Notes: generated by a model not told the origin, from the sequence alone. Positions 10,122-21,146 are shown, counted from the stretch's first letter. The stretch: DNA of 64,000 nucleotides from Chaetoceros tenuissimus (GCA_021927905.1 BLLK01000038.1:186001-250000), one strand, 5' to 3'. Numbers and translations: made by a program.

Positions 10122-13100
10122 ATGGATGAAGGAACATTTATCACCGATGTATCAGATTCTAATCTGACTGAAGATGGATATCAAGATATCGAGGAGGACA
10201 CTTTGACAAACGCAAAGTTAAGCGGTGACTCTTCTGATGTTCAAACAGCAGTGAAAGGGGAACTAGTAGAAGATCGTAAAAAACAATTAGCTATCGAGCT
10301 TGAAAAAGAGAGGCAATTAAAAATAAAAGAGAGACAGGCATTAGCTTATAGGTTAAAACATGGCATTGATTCTGACGATGAAGGTGACGATGATAAAACT
10401 GACGTACAGGGTAGTATTATCGACGATAGCACTTCGGACTACTTCGCACAAGAAGAAACTGTAGGAAATGGTGAAATGAATGAAGAAGTGATTGATACAA
10501 GTTCACCATTGACAACAAATATTGGAACAATCCCTAAAGAATCATCATTACCAAGTACTGATAATGATCACATGCAGAATTTAAGATTTTCGACGGAAGT
10601 TTCCAACACTATCGAGTCTATACAATCAGCACAGAATAAAGACGATGCAATTAGTATTGAAGAAGAACCTCTTCATAACGAAGATACCAAGGATGAAAAA
10701 GACCTTGAGGAAAATGACGATGATTTGAGCTTTGATGAAGAAATAGAAAAGGGAGGCATAAATATTGAAAGTTTAGACAAAGAACAAGAAAACTTGGAAT
10801 TAATGGCTCCATTAGACATCGGAGAAGGTGTAAATAGTCCAGAATTTGAGCATGAGGTCGAAGTGGCTAATGATAACGATGGAGACGACGACGGGTATGA
10901 AGAGTCAGCTCCATTGGATTTTAACAATGTTTCAGAGCTTTCAGCTGAAGTAGTAGATACAAGCTCCAGTGAGCATACAATTTTCTATCAACACTTGAAA
11001 TCCGGTTTCGACTTCGTTCAAAAGGAGCTGAAGTCACAGTCACCAAGGAGGAAGCGAAAGGAAAATACCTCATTAGTTCCTCCGTCTGACATTGATGGTT
11101 TATCACCTGCCTTTATTGAGAGCATTCAACAGAGTCCTATTTTGAATTTTATCGACCCAACATCAAATCCTGTAAAGCACTCAGAGGACAATGACGATGA
11201 AAATTCACCTTCGCGTCACATGAAGAGAAAGGCATGGAATCGGGATAGACCGAAATTGAAACTTCGTGAACTACACATCTTCCCCAAGTTTGATACCGCG
11301 TTTCATAGACACAATGGTTCTACTCTTCGAGGAATCTCATATAGAAATCTCCGAACCAATGAAGTTGAAATGATTGATTATCTACCTTTGAAAACTGTTC
11401 TCAATTGTCCAATTGTAACTGATCCAATAGAATGGCACAATAGTCCGATCTGTCATGTATATTTTGCAGCTTGTTTGTCTGTAGATCATTATCGTGCAAA
11501 GGTTAGACCATCTTTGCAAGCATTTGTGAATCAAATCGATGGGGCAGGAAGTGGTAATGTCACAAATGCAATCAGCGCTGCTAAAAAAGCGGCAACTCCG
11601 AAGAAGGGATTCCAAACCAAGAGAGAACAAGTAGCTGCTGCAAATAAAGCTGTTACAGCAGCGAAGGATGCTGCTGGAGGCAATACCTCTTCAAAATACA
11701 TTATCATTTTTATTCCCATTCACCCATCTTCAGTGGATGCAGAAATGCCGACACAAGTTGATGATGCATTTAAGCACGGTGGACTTGGGCTTGGTAGGCG
11801 TTTAGCTGCAGCGGCAGCGAGAAGAAACCAATCAGCAGCTGATAGACAGCTTGACGATGATAAGTCAATTATGTCTACAATCACTGATGACTCTTCAAAT
11901 GTTTCTGCTCAAATACAAACGTTATCAAAAGAACATAGAGAAGTTCATAAAAAATTCCTGCATGACTTCCCTAATGCAAAAACTTGTATCCTTTCTACTC
12001 TTCTGGATTCTAACAATGATCTCGCACCAGAGAGTCCTATCCAAAAACAAGAGCTTCATACACTTTGCCAGGAACTAGGCAAAACTGTCCTATCGGGGTT
12101 TGTCGACCGAATTAAACGGTACAACGGTGAATTGAAGCGATTAGAATTTACTCCTTCTTCTCCAGGTCATTCTCCGAGTAAGAGAAAAGGTGACGACGTT
12201 GACTGGAAAAGGTTTTTCTTGATGAAAGAGTCTGTTGCTCTGACCTATGAACAAATGGAACTCCCCCTTGAAGCTATGAATCAATATGAGGAGCTTGAAA
12301 CAAAGCTCCCAATTGGACCTTTAGTGGAGGTAGAAAGGGACTATATACCGGAAAATATCAGAATTATTGCCTCCACAGGACGTACCAAGTCTTTTCGGAC
12401 AATAGTGAAGTCAATGGAGAATATTCACGACATTGCTCATTTAGTGTCAATGTATGTCTTTGCGCGCCAAGTGAAACTTTTATTCCTCCAGAAATACCCT
12501 CGAGCAGCAGTGAATAAATGCCTTGCTTATGTGAAGAAAATACATAAGATTCGCAGAGATCAAGCTCATATGTTGGGGACTCTAGAAAGCAAAAATGTTT
12601 TAATTACAAATGATATATGGGCTATTAGTTCTTGTTGGGATCTAAAACTGGCTTCTGAAGGTGTCATTTCAGAGATTATGAGCAATGCGGTAACAGAGAC
12701 CCCGTCCTCGCCTGGGTCACCGGAACGAAGAAAGGGAAGTATAACAGGTCTCAATGAGAAAGCATTCGTGACAACCATATGCAATGTCATGAACTTCACA
12801 CGAATGTGTATGTTGAGATTAAGTTCAGAGATATTTTCAGCCGATGCTATAATTCGACAAGCAACTGCAGACCAACCTCCAGATGCACTTAAACCTTGGT
12901 CTCCTTGGACCAGTTCCCGAGACGTTCAAGTACCAAATGTAGAACACAACAAACCCATCATTCCTTCTGAGCTCTGGAGTCAAGGGGCTTACACAAAGTG
13001 GATGTTGAAAGCACTTGATTCTGATCAATATTTTGAGGATTCATTTATCGAGGTTTGTGATGGCGTCATACAAATGAATACTTATCTCAAGAGACAACGC

Positions 13101-15128
13101 TCTGTATCCAGAATTTTAGCTGAACTGGCAGAGATTTATATTCTCCGTGGTGATTTACAAAGAGCCGTCGAAAATCTCATGATTATTGTCCAGAAGTGCA
13201 TTGAAGACCCTTGGGAGGATTTACTTTCTTGGAGAGTCTTTCGCTTAGCTAGTTGTCAAAGAATTATAACTTCTACACCCGAGTATCTCAAATCATTGAC
13301 TTACTGCCTCAGCAGTAGAGTTGCAAATGCAAGTCCATTGAAGTTCAGAAGAATGCTAACTCTCGATCTATTATCAGTTCTCGAAGAAAAGGAAATATCA
13401 GATTTTACCTGGGACTTAAATCCACTTTTCGGGACTGTCTTCTCAGTCCAAGAAACCACAAAGGGAAAAGATAAACAGGATTTACTGAAAACAGATGTAA
13501 TCATGAATAATTGTGAAATAGGCGATGAGGTAAAAGTCGACCTCAAGATATCGAGTAATCTCACTGAAGCTTTCGAGGCCGAGAATATAGAGATCTTCCT
13601 TCTCCGCATAAATGACTATCAACGTCTTGCAGAATCAAACGATGAGGTATCTCGAGCAGATGCAGCATTTGTCCTTTGCAATTGCAATCCTGTGAAAATC
13701 GTACCTGGCGAAAATGACTTAAGTTTCTCTTGGGCTGCTATGTCTGTCGGCCAATATGTCATTTCAAGTATTTGTATGAAGTGGAAGAACGCTTCTTTTT
13801 TCGAACACTTTACAATTGACGCAGAGAATAGGGGAGCCAGCATTGTAGGCTTAGATGTTCTTCCGAATGAACCAACTCAAAGCATAGAGCTGAACCCTAT
13901 ATTTTTGATACCAGGTCATGTGCAAAATGTCAGACTTATTTTTAATGCAGGTTCTGATGTTGTTCACAATGGTAAGGTGAAGCTTACTTGTTCCAAGGGA
14001 CTACAGGTGAAACCACCAGAAACTGCAGAAGAACCAAGCGCAGAGTGGCAGGATGTCTGCGAATTTGAGCTAGGAGATTGTTTACCAAACAGTTCAAAGA
14101 CACTAATTGCAACAGTTAAGAGTGATGCAATTAATTCATACACTCCTAATGGTCAAAGTATCAATGATAATAGTGGAGAATCTACTTACAGCAACTCTGG
14201 ATTGCAAACTTTGGATGCGGAGGTAACAACATCTTATCACCACGGATTGTTCAAGGCTTATGTTGAAGGTAACAAGCCTATCGAATCGCCCCCTATCACA
14301 GCAATACTAGAAGCAAGTATTACAACATTGGAACTTGCAGCTCTAACAATCAAGAACTCCAAATCATATGTTCTGGATAATTCTTCCTTCATGTTGAGTG
14401 CGACTGTACTTTGTAATACTCCAGTCGCGTTTAGTTTGAAAAAATGGGACATTCAACTACCTCCAACACTGAAACTTGACTCAAATGGCGACTTTAATAC
14501 CGGTCTTTATGATAAGTCTGTCATCGAAGGGGAAGAGTTATTTTTCGGGTTCAAATGTCATGCTTCTTCGGAATCTAATGACAATGGATCCTCGGACAGT
14601 GCCATTTTAAACATAGTTTTGCAAGATCAATTTGGAAAATCTTTCCGTCAAGTCCTGCACCTAGATATATCTTCGGTGGAGAAGCACCTTGTAACAGTCG
14701 AAGAATGTTCCAAGGACAGTTCTGCAATAGCTGTTCTCACTGCTAGTGAACTTCGTGGTCTTGTTGGATCACCTGTTACACTTACATACACCATAGATAT
14801 GAAAGAATTGGAACTACGTCAAGGTTCGAAAATTCTGTATCATTTATCAACAGCAGAAGCTGGTTGGATCGTTGGTGGTTCTGTCAGAGGATTGTTTATT
14901 TATTCATCAGAAGAAAATATGACGTTGTCTTTTGTTGGAATTCCAATCAAAGCAGGTACTCTAAAGTCTTTTCCTCGGCTTGAAATGACATTGGTACATG
15001 ATTCAAATGATATCTCACTTGATGGATCACTCGAGATCAAAGTGAAGCAGAAGCATCCAAGTGCTTTTCTCGCTTCGGCATACAACAGTGTAGATGCTAT
15101 GGCATGTGCATCAATCATTGAAGTTTAG
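10122..15128 (+). CDS. TRAPPC10: TRAPPII complex subunit TRS130/TRAPPC10
   Basis: One uninterrupted exon encodes 1,668 residues, longer than usual for the family because of an acidic, low-complexity N-terminal extension of about 370 residues. After it, family landmarks appear: CHVYFAACLSVDHYRAKVRP, the adaptor-type core, and a TPR-like WKRFFLMKESVALTYEQMEL, which corresponds to the 'FFLLKESLAFMYEQ' region of TRS130. Immunoglobulin-like beta-rich segments follow, then a C-terminal GWIVGGSVRGLF block. TRAPPII is a Golgi/endosome tethering complex and exchange factor for Rab11/Ypt31-class GTPases, and TRS130 is one of its specific subunits. The gene ends 30 bp before the stop of the oppositely oriented GrpE gene, so their 3' UTRs probably overlap. 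The Ala/Lys-rich insert around residues 470-530 is likely a disordered loop. Confidence 0.82.
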   Translation: MDEGTFITDVSDSNLTEDGYQDIEEDTLTNAKLSGDSSDVQTAVKGELVEDRKKQLAIELEKERQLKIKERQALAYRLKHGIDSDDEGDDDKTDVQGSIIDDSTSDYFAQEETVGNGEMNEEVIDTSSPLTTNIGTIPKESSLPSTDNDHMQNLRFSTEVSNTIESIQSAQNKDDAISIEEEPLHNEDTKDEKDLEENDDDLSFDEEIEKGGINIESLDKEQENLELMAPLDIGEGVNSPEFEHEVEVANDNDGDDDGYEESAPLDFNNVSELSAEVVDTSSSEHTIFYQHLKSGFDFVQKELKSQSPRRKRKENTSLVPPSDIDGLSPAFIESIQQSPILNFIDPTSNPVKHSEDNDDENSPSRHMKRKAWNRDRPKLKLRELHIFPKFDTAFHRHNGSTLRGISYRNLRTNEVEMIDYLPLKTVLNCPIVTDPIEWHNSPICHVYFAACLSVDHYRAKVRPSLQAFVNQIDGAGSGNVTNAISAAKKAATPKKGFQTKREQVAAANKAVTAAKDAAGGNTSSKYIIIFIPIHPSSVDAEMPTQVDDAFKHGGLGLGRRLAAAAARRNQSAADRQLDDDKSIMSTITDDSSNVSAQIQTLSKEHREVHKKFLHDFPNAKTCILSTLLDSNNDLAPESPIQKQELHTLCQELGKTVLSGFVDRIKRYNGELKRLEFTPSSPGHSPSKRKGDDVDWKRFFLMKESVALTYEQMELPLEAMNQYEELETKLPIGPLVEVERDYIPENIRIIASTGRTKSFRTIVKSMENIHDIAHLVSMYVFARQVKLLFLQKYPRAAVNKCLAYVKKIHKIRRDQAHMLGTLESKNVLITNDIWAISSCWDLKLASEGVISEIMSNAVTETPSSPGSPERRKGSITGLNEKAFVTTICNVMNFTRMCMLRLSSEIFSADAIIRQATADQPPDALKPWSPWTSSRDVQVPNVEHNKPIIPSELWSQGAYTKWMLKALDSDQYFEDSFIEVCDGVIQMNTYLKRQRSVSRILAELAEIYILRGDLQRAVENLMIIVQKCIEDPWEDLLSWRVFRLASCQRIITSTPEYLKSLTYCLSSRVANASPLKFRRMLTLDLLSVLEEKEISDFTWDLNPLFGTVFSVQETTKGKDKQDLLKTDVIMNNCEIGDEVKVDLKISSNLTEAFEAENIEIFLLRINDYQRLAESNDEVSRADAAFVLCNCNPVKIVPGENDLSFSWAAMSVGQYVISSICMKWKNASFFEHFTIDAENRGASIVGLDVLPNEPTQSIELNPIFLIPGHVQNVRLIFNAGSDVVHNGKVKLTCSKGLQVKPPETAEEPSAEWQDVCEFELGDCLPNSSKTLIATVKSDAINSYTPNGQSINDNSGESTYSNSGLQTLDAEVTTSYHHGLFKAYVEGNKPIESPPITAILEASITTLELAALTIKNSKSYVLDNSSFMLSATVLCNTPVAFSLKKWDIQLPPTLKLDSNGDFNTGLYDKSVIEGEELFFGFKCHASSESNDNGSSDSAILNIVLQDQFGKSFRQVLHLDISSVEKHLVTVEECSKDSSAIAVLTASELRGLVGSPVTLTYTIDMKELELRQGSKILYHLSTAEAGWIVGGSVRGLFIYSSEENMTLSFVGIPIKAGTLKSFPRLEMTLVHDSNDISLDGSLEIKVKQKHPSAFLASAYNSVDAMACASIIEV

Positions 15129-15158
15129 AAATTATAAATTCATAATTTTTCTTTTTAT

Positions 15159-15896
15159 TTATGCTTTCTTTGTGACTCCAACTTCAGCAGGTCTTATGAC
15201 ACGGTCATTAAGAGAAAATCCAACCTTCATAACTTGTCCAACAGACCCAGCTTCCATGTTCTCATCAGGGTATTCAAAAAGAGCCTCGTGCATGTTAGGG
15301 TCAAACTTATCACCTGGAGCTCCAAATTTCTTCAAACCATTCTTTGCAAAAGCCTTGGTAAGTCCATCATCGGTCATCTGTATTCCCTCATAAAGAGTAG
15401 CAAGCACAGGATGATTTTCAGTATCTGTACGATATTCCTCAGGAACAGCCTCCATTGCACGAGATAGATTATCCGATGTATCCAACAATGATTTAGCAAA
15501 AGATGACACTGCAAAGTTACGAGCATTCTCTACATCTCTCTTGGCAATACGACGGATATTTTCTTGTTCAGCTAATGAACGCAATAGTTGATCCTTCATT
15601 TCTTTCAATTCAGATTCAAGTTTTTCTACCTTGTCATCTGAAGTTTCTTCTTGTGATTCTGCAGTCTCCTCTTCTGGCTTCTTCTCTTCAGTTTCCTCTT
15701 CTGGTTTCTTATCACTGAACGCTCTTAGTTGATCAAAATTGGAGGATTTCAACTGGAACATATTGGAATTAACTACAGAAGAAGATGTACACTTCATCAT
15801 TTGGTGTAGACTGCGAGATTGCATATTTCTCGAAACACAGGTTTGTGCGTTTCTTTTAACGAGCTCTTTTACGACGATTCTGGAAATAGAAGACAT
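15159..15896 (-). CDS. GRPE: Mitochondrial GrpE nucleotide-exchange factor
   Basis: This intronless gene encodes 245 residues. The first 60 or so are basic and Ser-rich without acidic residues, as expected of a mitochondrial presequence. An acidic PEEETEEKKPEEETAE linker follows, then the long dimerisation helix and the GrpE head. Diagnostic stretches are LRSLAEQENIRRIAKRD in the helix, LDTSDNLSRAM, and FDPNMHEALFEYPD with GSVGQVMKVGFSLNDRVIRPA near the end. GrpE releases ADP from HSP70 (mtHsp70) during protein import and folding. The extremely divergent HSP70 at 23.6 kb is probably not its partner because that protein appears plastid-targeted. The start at 15896 is the first ATG and gives the full presequence. 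Confidence 0.96.
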   Translation of the reverse strand: MSSISRIVVKELVKRNAQTCVSRNMQSRSLHQMMKCTSSSVVNSNMFQLKSSNFDQLRAFSDKKPEEETEEKKPEEETAESQEETSDDKVEKLESELKEMKDQLLRSLAEQENIRRIAKRDVENARNFAVSSFAKSLLDTSDNLSRAMEAVPEEYRTDTENHPVLATLYEGIQMTDDGLTKAFAKNGLKKFGAPGDKFDPNMHEALFEYPDENMEAGSVGQVMKVGFSLNDRVIRPAEVGVTKKA

Positions 15897-16259
15897 TATT
15901 GTGGCTTATTTATAATGAAGGTTAGAAGAAACTCTTTTTAATAATATCTCAACTTGATTAATCAACAAGTCTATGGCGATCTCATCATGAATGGAGATAG
16001 AAGAAAATAGAAGATAGAAGAAAAAATAATAATCAACGGAGGAAAGGGGGGAGTTAAGAACCATGCTAGGTTGGGGTTGACATATCCATCTTAACAAATT
16101 GTAGCTAGGGTACGTAGCTGGTTAAAAAGCAACGTTCAAAAACGAACATCTATGTTGGATAAAAGAGAAAAACTTTCTTCACTGAAATAAAAGAAAAAGA
16201 ACAGGCAACTGATACCTCAGAGGAAAAGTTGCACAAAGAAAGGGCAGATAGAAAGATAG
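15897..16259. other. Divergent promoter region (GrpE / CDK)
   Basis: About 360 bp lie between the divergent GrpE and CDK starts. The stretch near 15990-16035 is purine-rich (repeated AGAAGA). I see no further gene or strong motif. Confidence 0.4.
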
Positions 16260-17299
16260 ATGGAGCGGTAAGTATATGCAGGTGCTACTTGGCCAATTTG
16301 AATTTGTTCCCAAAAATCATGCCGTTATTGTCATTCTTTACTGCTGTGACTAATGTACACTAACATACTCCTTTTAACTCTCTCCCATTTAGTTATCAAA
16401 AAATTGAAAAGCCAGGGTCCAATCTGGGAGAAGGCACCTATGGCGTTGTTTACAAAGCAATGGACAAGCAAAACAACAATGAAATTGTAGCACTCAAAAG
16501 AATCAGACTCGAAGTAGAAGATGAAGGAATTCCATCGACAGCACTGAGAGAGATTTCTCTTTTGCGTGAACTATCACATCCCAACATTGTCGAGCTGAAG
16601 GATTGTGTACAGGAAGATGGAAGACTTTATCTCGTATTTGAATTCCTTGACAAAGATTTGAAGAAATACATGGAATCAGTGAACGGTTTGCTCGGTCCTG
16701 ATTTAGTCAAGAGCTATCTCTATCAGTGTTGTCATGGTTTGGCATACTGTCATTCAAAGGGTGTCATGCATCGCGATCTCAAACCACAGAATCTACTTGT
16801 ATCGAAAAAAGGATGCTTGAAACTGGCAGATTTCGGACTTGCAAGAGCCTTTTGCCCACCTATCCGTCCATTGACGCATGAAGTTGTAACACTCTGGTAC
16901 AGACCCCCAGAGATTTTGTTGGGATCTAAAACATACGCTCCGCCAATGGATATCTTTGCGATTGGATGTATCTTTGTTGAAATGGTTACAAAGAGACCTC
17001 TATTTCCAGGAGATAGTGAAATTGATCAGCTATACAAAATCTTTCGGCAATTAGGAACACCGGATGAAACTGTTTGGCCAGGAGTGACTAGCTTAGAAGA
17101 TTGGAATACTGCCTTCCCAAAATGGTACAAATCCCCATATAGCAAGACTGTATTGAATAATCTTGATCCAGAAGGACTGGATTTGCTTGAAAAGTTTTTA
17201 GCATATGACCCGAAGAATAGAATTACTGCGAAGGATTCCTTGAATCATCCATACTTTGATGACTTGGATAAGGAATTCTTCGAAAATGGAATGAAGTAA
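16260..17299 (+). CDS. Cyclin-dependent kinase, CDKA-like, PSTALRE type
   Basis: Two exons: 16260..16267 (8 nt, ATGGAGCG) and 16393..17299, intron GTAAGT...TTTAG, phase 2. The joined product has 304 residues and starts [20 protein letters not shown], matching the canonical CDK start; the internal ATG at 16460 would remove the glycine loop. Visible kinase parts: glycine loop with inhibitory Thr/Tyr (EGTYG), catalytic Lys in VALKRI, cyclin-binding helix [15 protein letters not shown] catalytic loop, DFGLA, activation-segment Thr in [15 protein letters not shown] lies between the PSTAIRE of CDKA and plant CDKB motifs; as I recall, Phaeodactylum CDKA2 has the same variant. The T-loop has an unusual CPPIRPL, and PPE replaces APE. 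It most likely drives a cell-cycle transition with a cyclin. Confidence 0.93.
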
Positions 17300-17439
17300 G
17301 CATTGTACTGGAGCAAGTATTTTGGCAAGATGACATTATGTGGGGATATTACTGTAGAGTAAACTAATTTGACACACACATATAGGTATAATTCTATTCC
17401 CCTTTCTATAAAATTTACTAACGCAGCTATTAAAGTACT

Positions 17440-19233
17440 TTAGCCGCATGATGCACGTCTTTGGTAAGAAAAACGCTTTGCTTGCATCTCTTGGTCAACT
17501 TCACAGACTGTATTATCATTTCTCTCGCTGACCTCTTGAATCTTCGAAGCAATGAGTGTACCAATAGCAAATGCTGGCATCCACAGAAATATTACTCTTG
17601 GATTTCCAGTTGCAAATAGATAAACTGCAGGTCCAGGACTAGATTGACGTGCAAATTGCATGAGATACACGAAAAAGGAAATGCTACCTAGGTGATATAT
17701 AACTTACCAAAACCCAGCTATTGCCCAACCTACTCCGAAACAGATACTTCCCACCACTAAATGTACGTCAATGAAAGCATTCGTTTCACAAGGGAAGTTG
17801 AAATGATCCGACTTCAAGGGGCGATCCAAAGCATTTACACTATCTCCATAGCCAACTCCTTTCACAAAATAATATCCAAGCATACTTATTGCAAGACCGC
17901 CACCCATCACAAGTATGAGAGTCGCATCCCAACTACCATTTGCGATCGCAATCAAGTCCAAAAATTTGATAATTTTCTCTTGATATATCATACCACTAAT
18001 GGCAAGACCCACTGCAAACAATGACGCAGATAGAGAAGCATAGTAATACTTTTCAATCTCAACTTCTCGCATATTTGTTAGCGCATCTTTTTGCGTTGAT
18101 GCGCCTGAAAGATGTGATTCTTCATTGACGTATTGATCATGGGCAGATACAGTATCTCCCCTAACCATTCGAGGGCAGTTCAAGAAACAGCCAGTACCAA
18201 TGACAGATAAGGTTAGCATAAAATATCCAATTACTTTTTCAAGTGCCTGTGAGTAGAGGCGGCCTTCTGGGACGCTATCAAAATATCCAAAGTACGAAGC
18301 TGCAAAAGATTCTGTAAGCAAACCACTTCCCATGAAAATACATACAGCAAAAAAGGAACGCTTACTGAGCCTAGCAAGACCACAAAGACCATGACTACAG
18401 TTTGCAAAACAATTGTTATCCACAATTCAACAAAGTGATTTGAAACGTATTCAGAAAGTAATCAGTTTTCTTCTTACCCACTAATTTTGAATTGATCATG
18501 TTGATGTATCAAGAACGAGGAAAAGGAAACGAGGAGAGAATATTAGAAAAAGGGCAGGAACAACAAGAGAAACTGTTTGGATAAATCGAACGAGTTGGGA
18601 CACTCTTACCTAGTGCATCCTGAACCAAGCTATGTATGCGAGAAGAAAAAATGATTGTGTGAGGAATACAACAATTCAAAAGCTAATTATATTGATGTAT
18701 TTTCATTTTTCGACAAGCAACAAAAAAGGGAACTTTAATACTCACGCGTGTGCCGAAACCAACAAGGAACCCTGCAAGAGAGTAACCCATATACGAAATA
18801 CATGGTAATACCGACGCTGATGTGGAGAAAGTGGAATTGCTGATCCAAAGGTTGTAAAGGTTCGAAGTTATGAAAAACGTAAGTAGAAATATGATTTCCC
18901 ATCGGCGTTCTCTGATGGAAACAACGGGATCGATGATGAATCTACTCAAGATGCCGCTACAACCTAAGATATCCCCATTGCCAAGCAAGAAGCAGTACAT
19001 CGCATGCAAGTCCTAGAATTGATGGAGAGAGTTGAGAAATCAATTTGTAGGTGGAAATTAGATAGAATGGATTACTGAATCTCTGCGAATGAAATCATTG
19101 AATTACTCCGAAATTTAAAAGTCTTGCTCACATCATACGTCTCTCTTTTGGCCATCAAAACTATAAAGAAAAACTTTTTCTTACCGATTATACATCCTCC
19201 ACAAAGACCGCTAACTGGCGAAAATCCTGACAT
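17440..19233 (-). CDS. YeeE/YedE-type transporter paralogue A (frame-disturbed)
   Basis: Homology to paralogue B (19667-21146) gives exons 19233..19185, 19012..18746, 18629..18610 (20 nt), 18394..17708 and 17638..17440, all with GT-AG borders. The family moves thiosulfate or related sulfur compounds through two inverted membrane halves. Motifs: GNGDILGCSG, GSGCTS-HGLCGLA across the micro-exon junction (one Gly fewer than B), and AGF-CPGPA across the last intron. Exons 1 and 2 do not join in frame: a tandem CAAG CAAG (18982-18989) puts 4 extra bases where B reads LLVGNGD. The gene may be a young pseudogene, start at an internal ATG near 19000, or use a downstream acceptor that skips about 15 residues in frame. 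The C-terminal tail is longer than in B and charged. Confidence 0.75.
18982..18989. repeat. 4-bp tandem duplication (CAAG)2 in exon 2 of transporter A
   Basis: The coding-strand sequence is CTTCTTGCTTGGCAAT. Removing one CTTG restores CTT CTT GGC AAT, the LLGN that aligns with paralogue B. This identifies the duplication as the likely cause of the frame mismatch between exons 1 and 2. Confidence 0.7.
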
Positions 19234-19666
19234 AGTTTACAGACACCTACAACAAAATAGGAAATAGCTGGAATATTTCAAAAGAAAAAGTAGTGATGAT
19301 GGGGATGTGGGGAAGAAGTGACAAGGAACGGTGGAAGGTGGAATGTTTGGTACTGCACGTTGAAGTTTGATTCGAAGGAACATACGAACATTGAGAATGA
19401 TGACGTCATAGAGACAAAAACTAGCCCCATCTGCTCTTCAATTTGTCCGGTCGTCTGGTCAACACTGTCCCAGCACCCTACGTACGACCTACGAATTTTC
19501 CAACACGGTTAAACTTCAACGCATTTAGGTCACTTGAACTTCTTTTCTTCTTTTATTTGTCTCTTAGGGAGGAAGTCGACACGTCGCACGTCGTCCCAAC
19601 ACTATTCTTATCGATCTACTACAGTATTCTATATCTGATATACTGGTTCCTTCATCAACTATCAAT
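19234..19666. other. Shared divergent promoter of the two YeeE/YedE genes
   Basis: The 433 bp between the two start codons contain a perfect CRE palindrome at 19401-19408 and an ACACGTCGCACGTCGTC stretch with two ACGTC cores near 19577-19594. A pyrimidine-rich tract precedes the plus-strand start. No gene is visible. Confidence 0.55.
19401..19408. promoter_or_regulatory. Perfect CRE palindrome TGACGTCA
   Basis: TGACGTCA is the consensus for CREB/ATF-type bZIP factors. It sits about 168 bp upstream of paralogue A's start and 266 bp upstream of paralogue B's. In Phaeodactylum, CRE-like TGACGT elements mediate CO2/cAMP responses of carbonic anhydrase genes; extending that to these genes is inference. 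Confidence 0.5.
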
Positions 19667-21146
19667 ATGTCGGATACTTACACGTTTGCTCCAGTTGCTG
19701 GCCTTTTTGGCGGTTCCATTATGGGTGAGTATGAAAAGAATTGATGGTGGTGGAGTATTTTCCTAGCGAATACTATATTTTCTAATTCTTTTACGAATCT
19801 ATCTTCTCTTTTGGTTTACTAAGGAATTGCATGTGCAATTCTTCTGGTTGGCAATGGAGACATTCTCGGATGTTCAGGGGTTAGCGGTAGATTCATTTTG
19901 AATCCGATGTCAGCATTCGAAGGAAGAAGATGGGAGATTATTTTTCTCGTAAGCTTTGTCATCACTTCCAATTTGTACAATAGTTGGATTGTGACGCCTG
20001 GCCAATCCGAGGTTTTATCTGAGACAATTCCATATGTCTCAAATCCTGGATATATTCTGGGAGGACTATTCGTTGGACTTGGATCGAGAGTGAGTATTTG
20101 CGTTGTTTGATTTTTCTGCCTTACTCAAGCAACCGTTCTAACCATTTTCTTTCTCAAACTCCAAGCTTGGATCTGGTTGCACAAGCGGGTAAGTCCTTTT
20201 CAAATCGTCGCCATAGAAGTAATATTTTGCCGCTCACAACTGCTATCATTTATGTATGGTACAGACACGGTTTGTGTGGATTAGCGAGAGTTAGTAAACG
20301 TGCATTTGTGGCTGTGATTACATTCATGGGGAGCGGAATGCTTACCGCGTCATTCATTACTCTTTATGTCGATTTTTTGCGTTGTTCGCCACAAGACAGC
20401 CTTTTCTCGAAACCATTGGCTCACATTCTTGGACTGATCATCCTTGTGTCAACAATTATTGGGGGTGGCATGTCTTTAGCTTATGCAGGAAGAGATTCCA
20501 AGACTCTTGATGCAGACGATCTCGTCAATGAAGAGTCTGCTCTCGCTATAGTTGGGACAGACGAAACTATCGATAACACTGCAATCGCAAGATCAAATGA
20601 GACAAAGAAGTATCTTTATGCATCTATAGCTGCAGCATTGTTCGCAATCGGTCTTGCTGTGAGTGGTATGATCTATCAAAACAAGATTATTGATTTCTTA
20701 GATTTGACAAGATTTGCCAATCTATCTTGGGACGGCACCCTGGCAATGGTAATGGGTGGAGGACTTTTATTCAGTGCATATGGATATCATTGGGTGAAAG
20801 GAATTGGAATTACAGATCACCAAAATGCCATGACTCAACCTTTGAAATCTGATCACTTCAACATGCCCTATGAAACAAAGACTGTTGACACACAGTTGAT
20901 TGTTGGAAATATTTTGTTTGGATGCGGTTGGGCGATTGCTGGATTTTGGTGAGTAAAACTTGGTATTGTTATTTCATTCGAGTTTTGCATTTTTGCTAAA
21001 ATGATCCTTCCTTCATCTTTGAATATAGCCCTGGACCAGCACTTTATCAGTTTGCTACCGGAAATCCTAAAGTCGTTTTCATGTGGATGCCAGCTAACAT
21101 TATTGGTATATTCATAGCAGAAGCAGTCATGCCATTTTTTGCTTAA
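19667..21146 (+). CDS. YeeE/YedE-type sulfur-compound transporter paralogue B
   Basis: Five exons: 19667..19724, 19824..20089, 20166..20188 (23 nt), 20265..20948 and 21029..21146, all GT-AG with consistent phases, giving 382 residues. The predicted protein is polytopic and built of two homologous halves. The first carries FAPVAGLFGG, GNGDILGCSG and GSGCTSGHGLCGLARVSKR; the second carries ALFAIGLAVSGMIYQ and GWAIAGFCPGPALYQFATG. The conserved Cys residues in GCSG, SGCTSG and CPGP are typical of the family, whose characterised bacterial members take up thiosulfate by relay through such cysteines. Algal substrate and membrane are unknown; no plastid-type leader is evident. The 23-nt exon encodes the conserved SGCTSG turn, so the boundary cuts a functional motif. 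The gene is intact, unlike its neighbour A. Confidence 0.88.
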
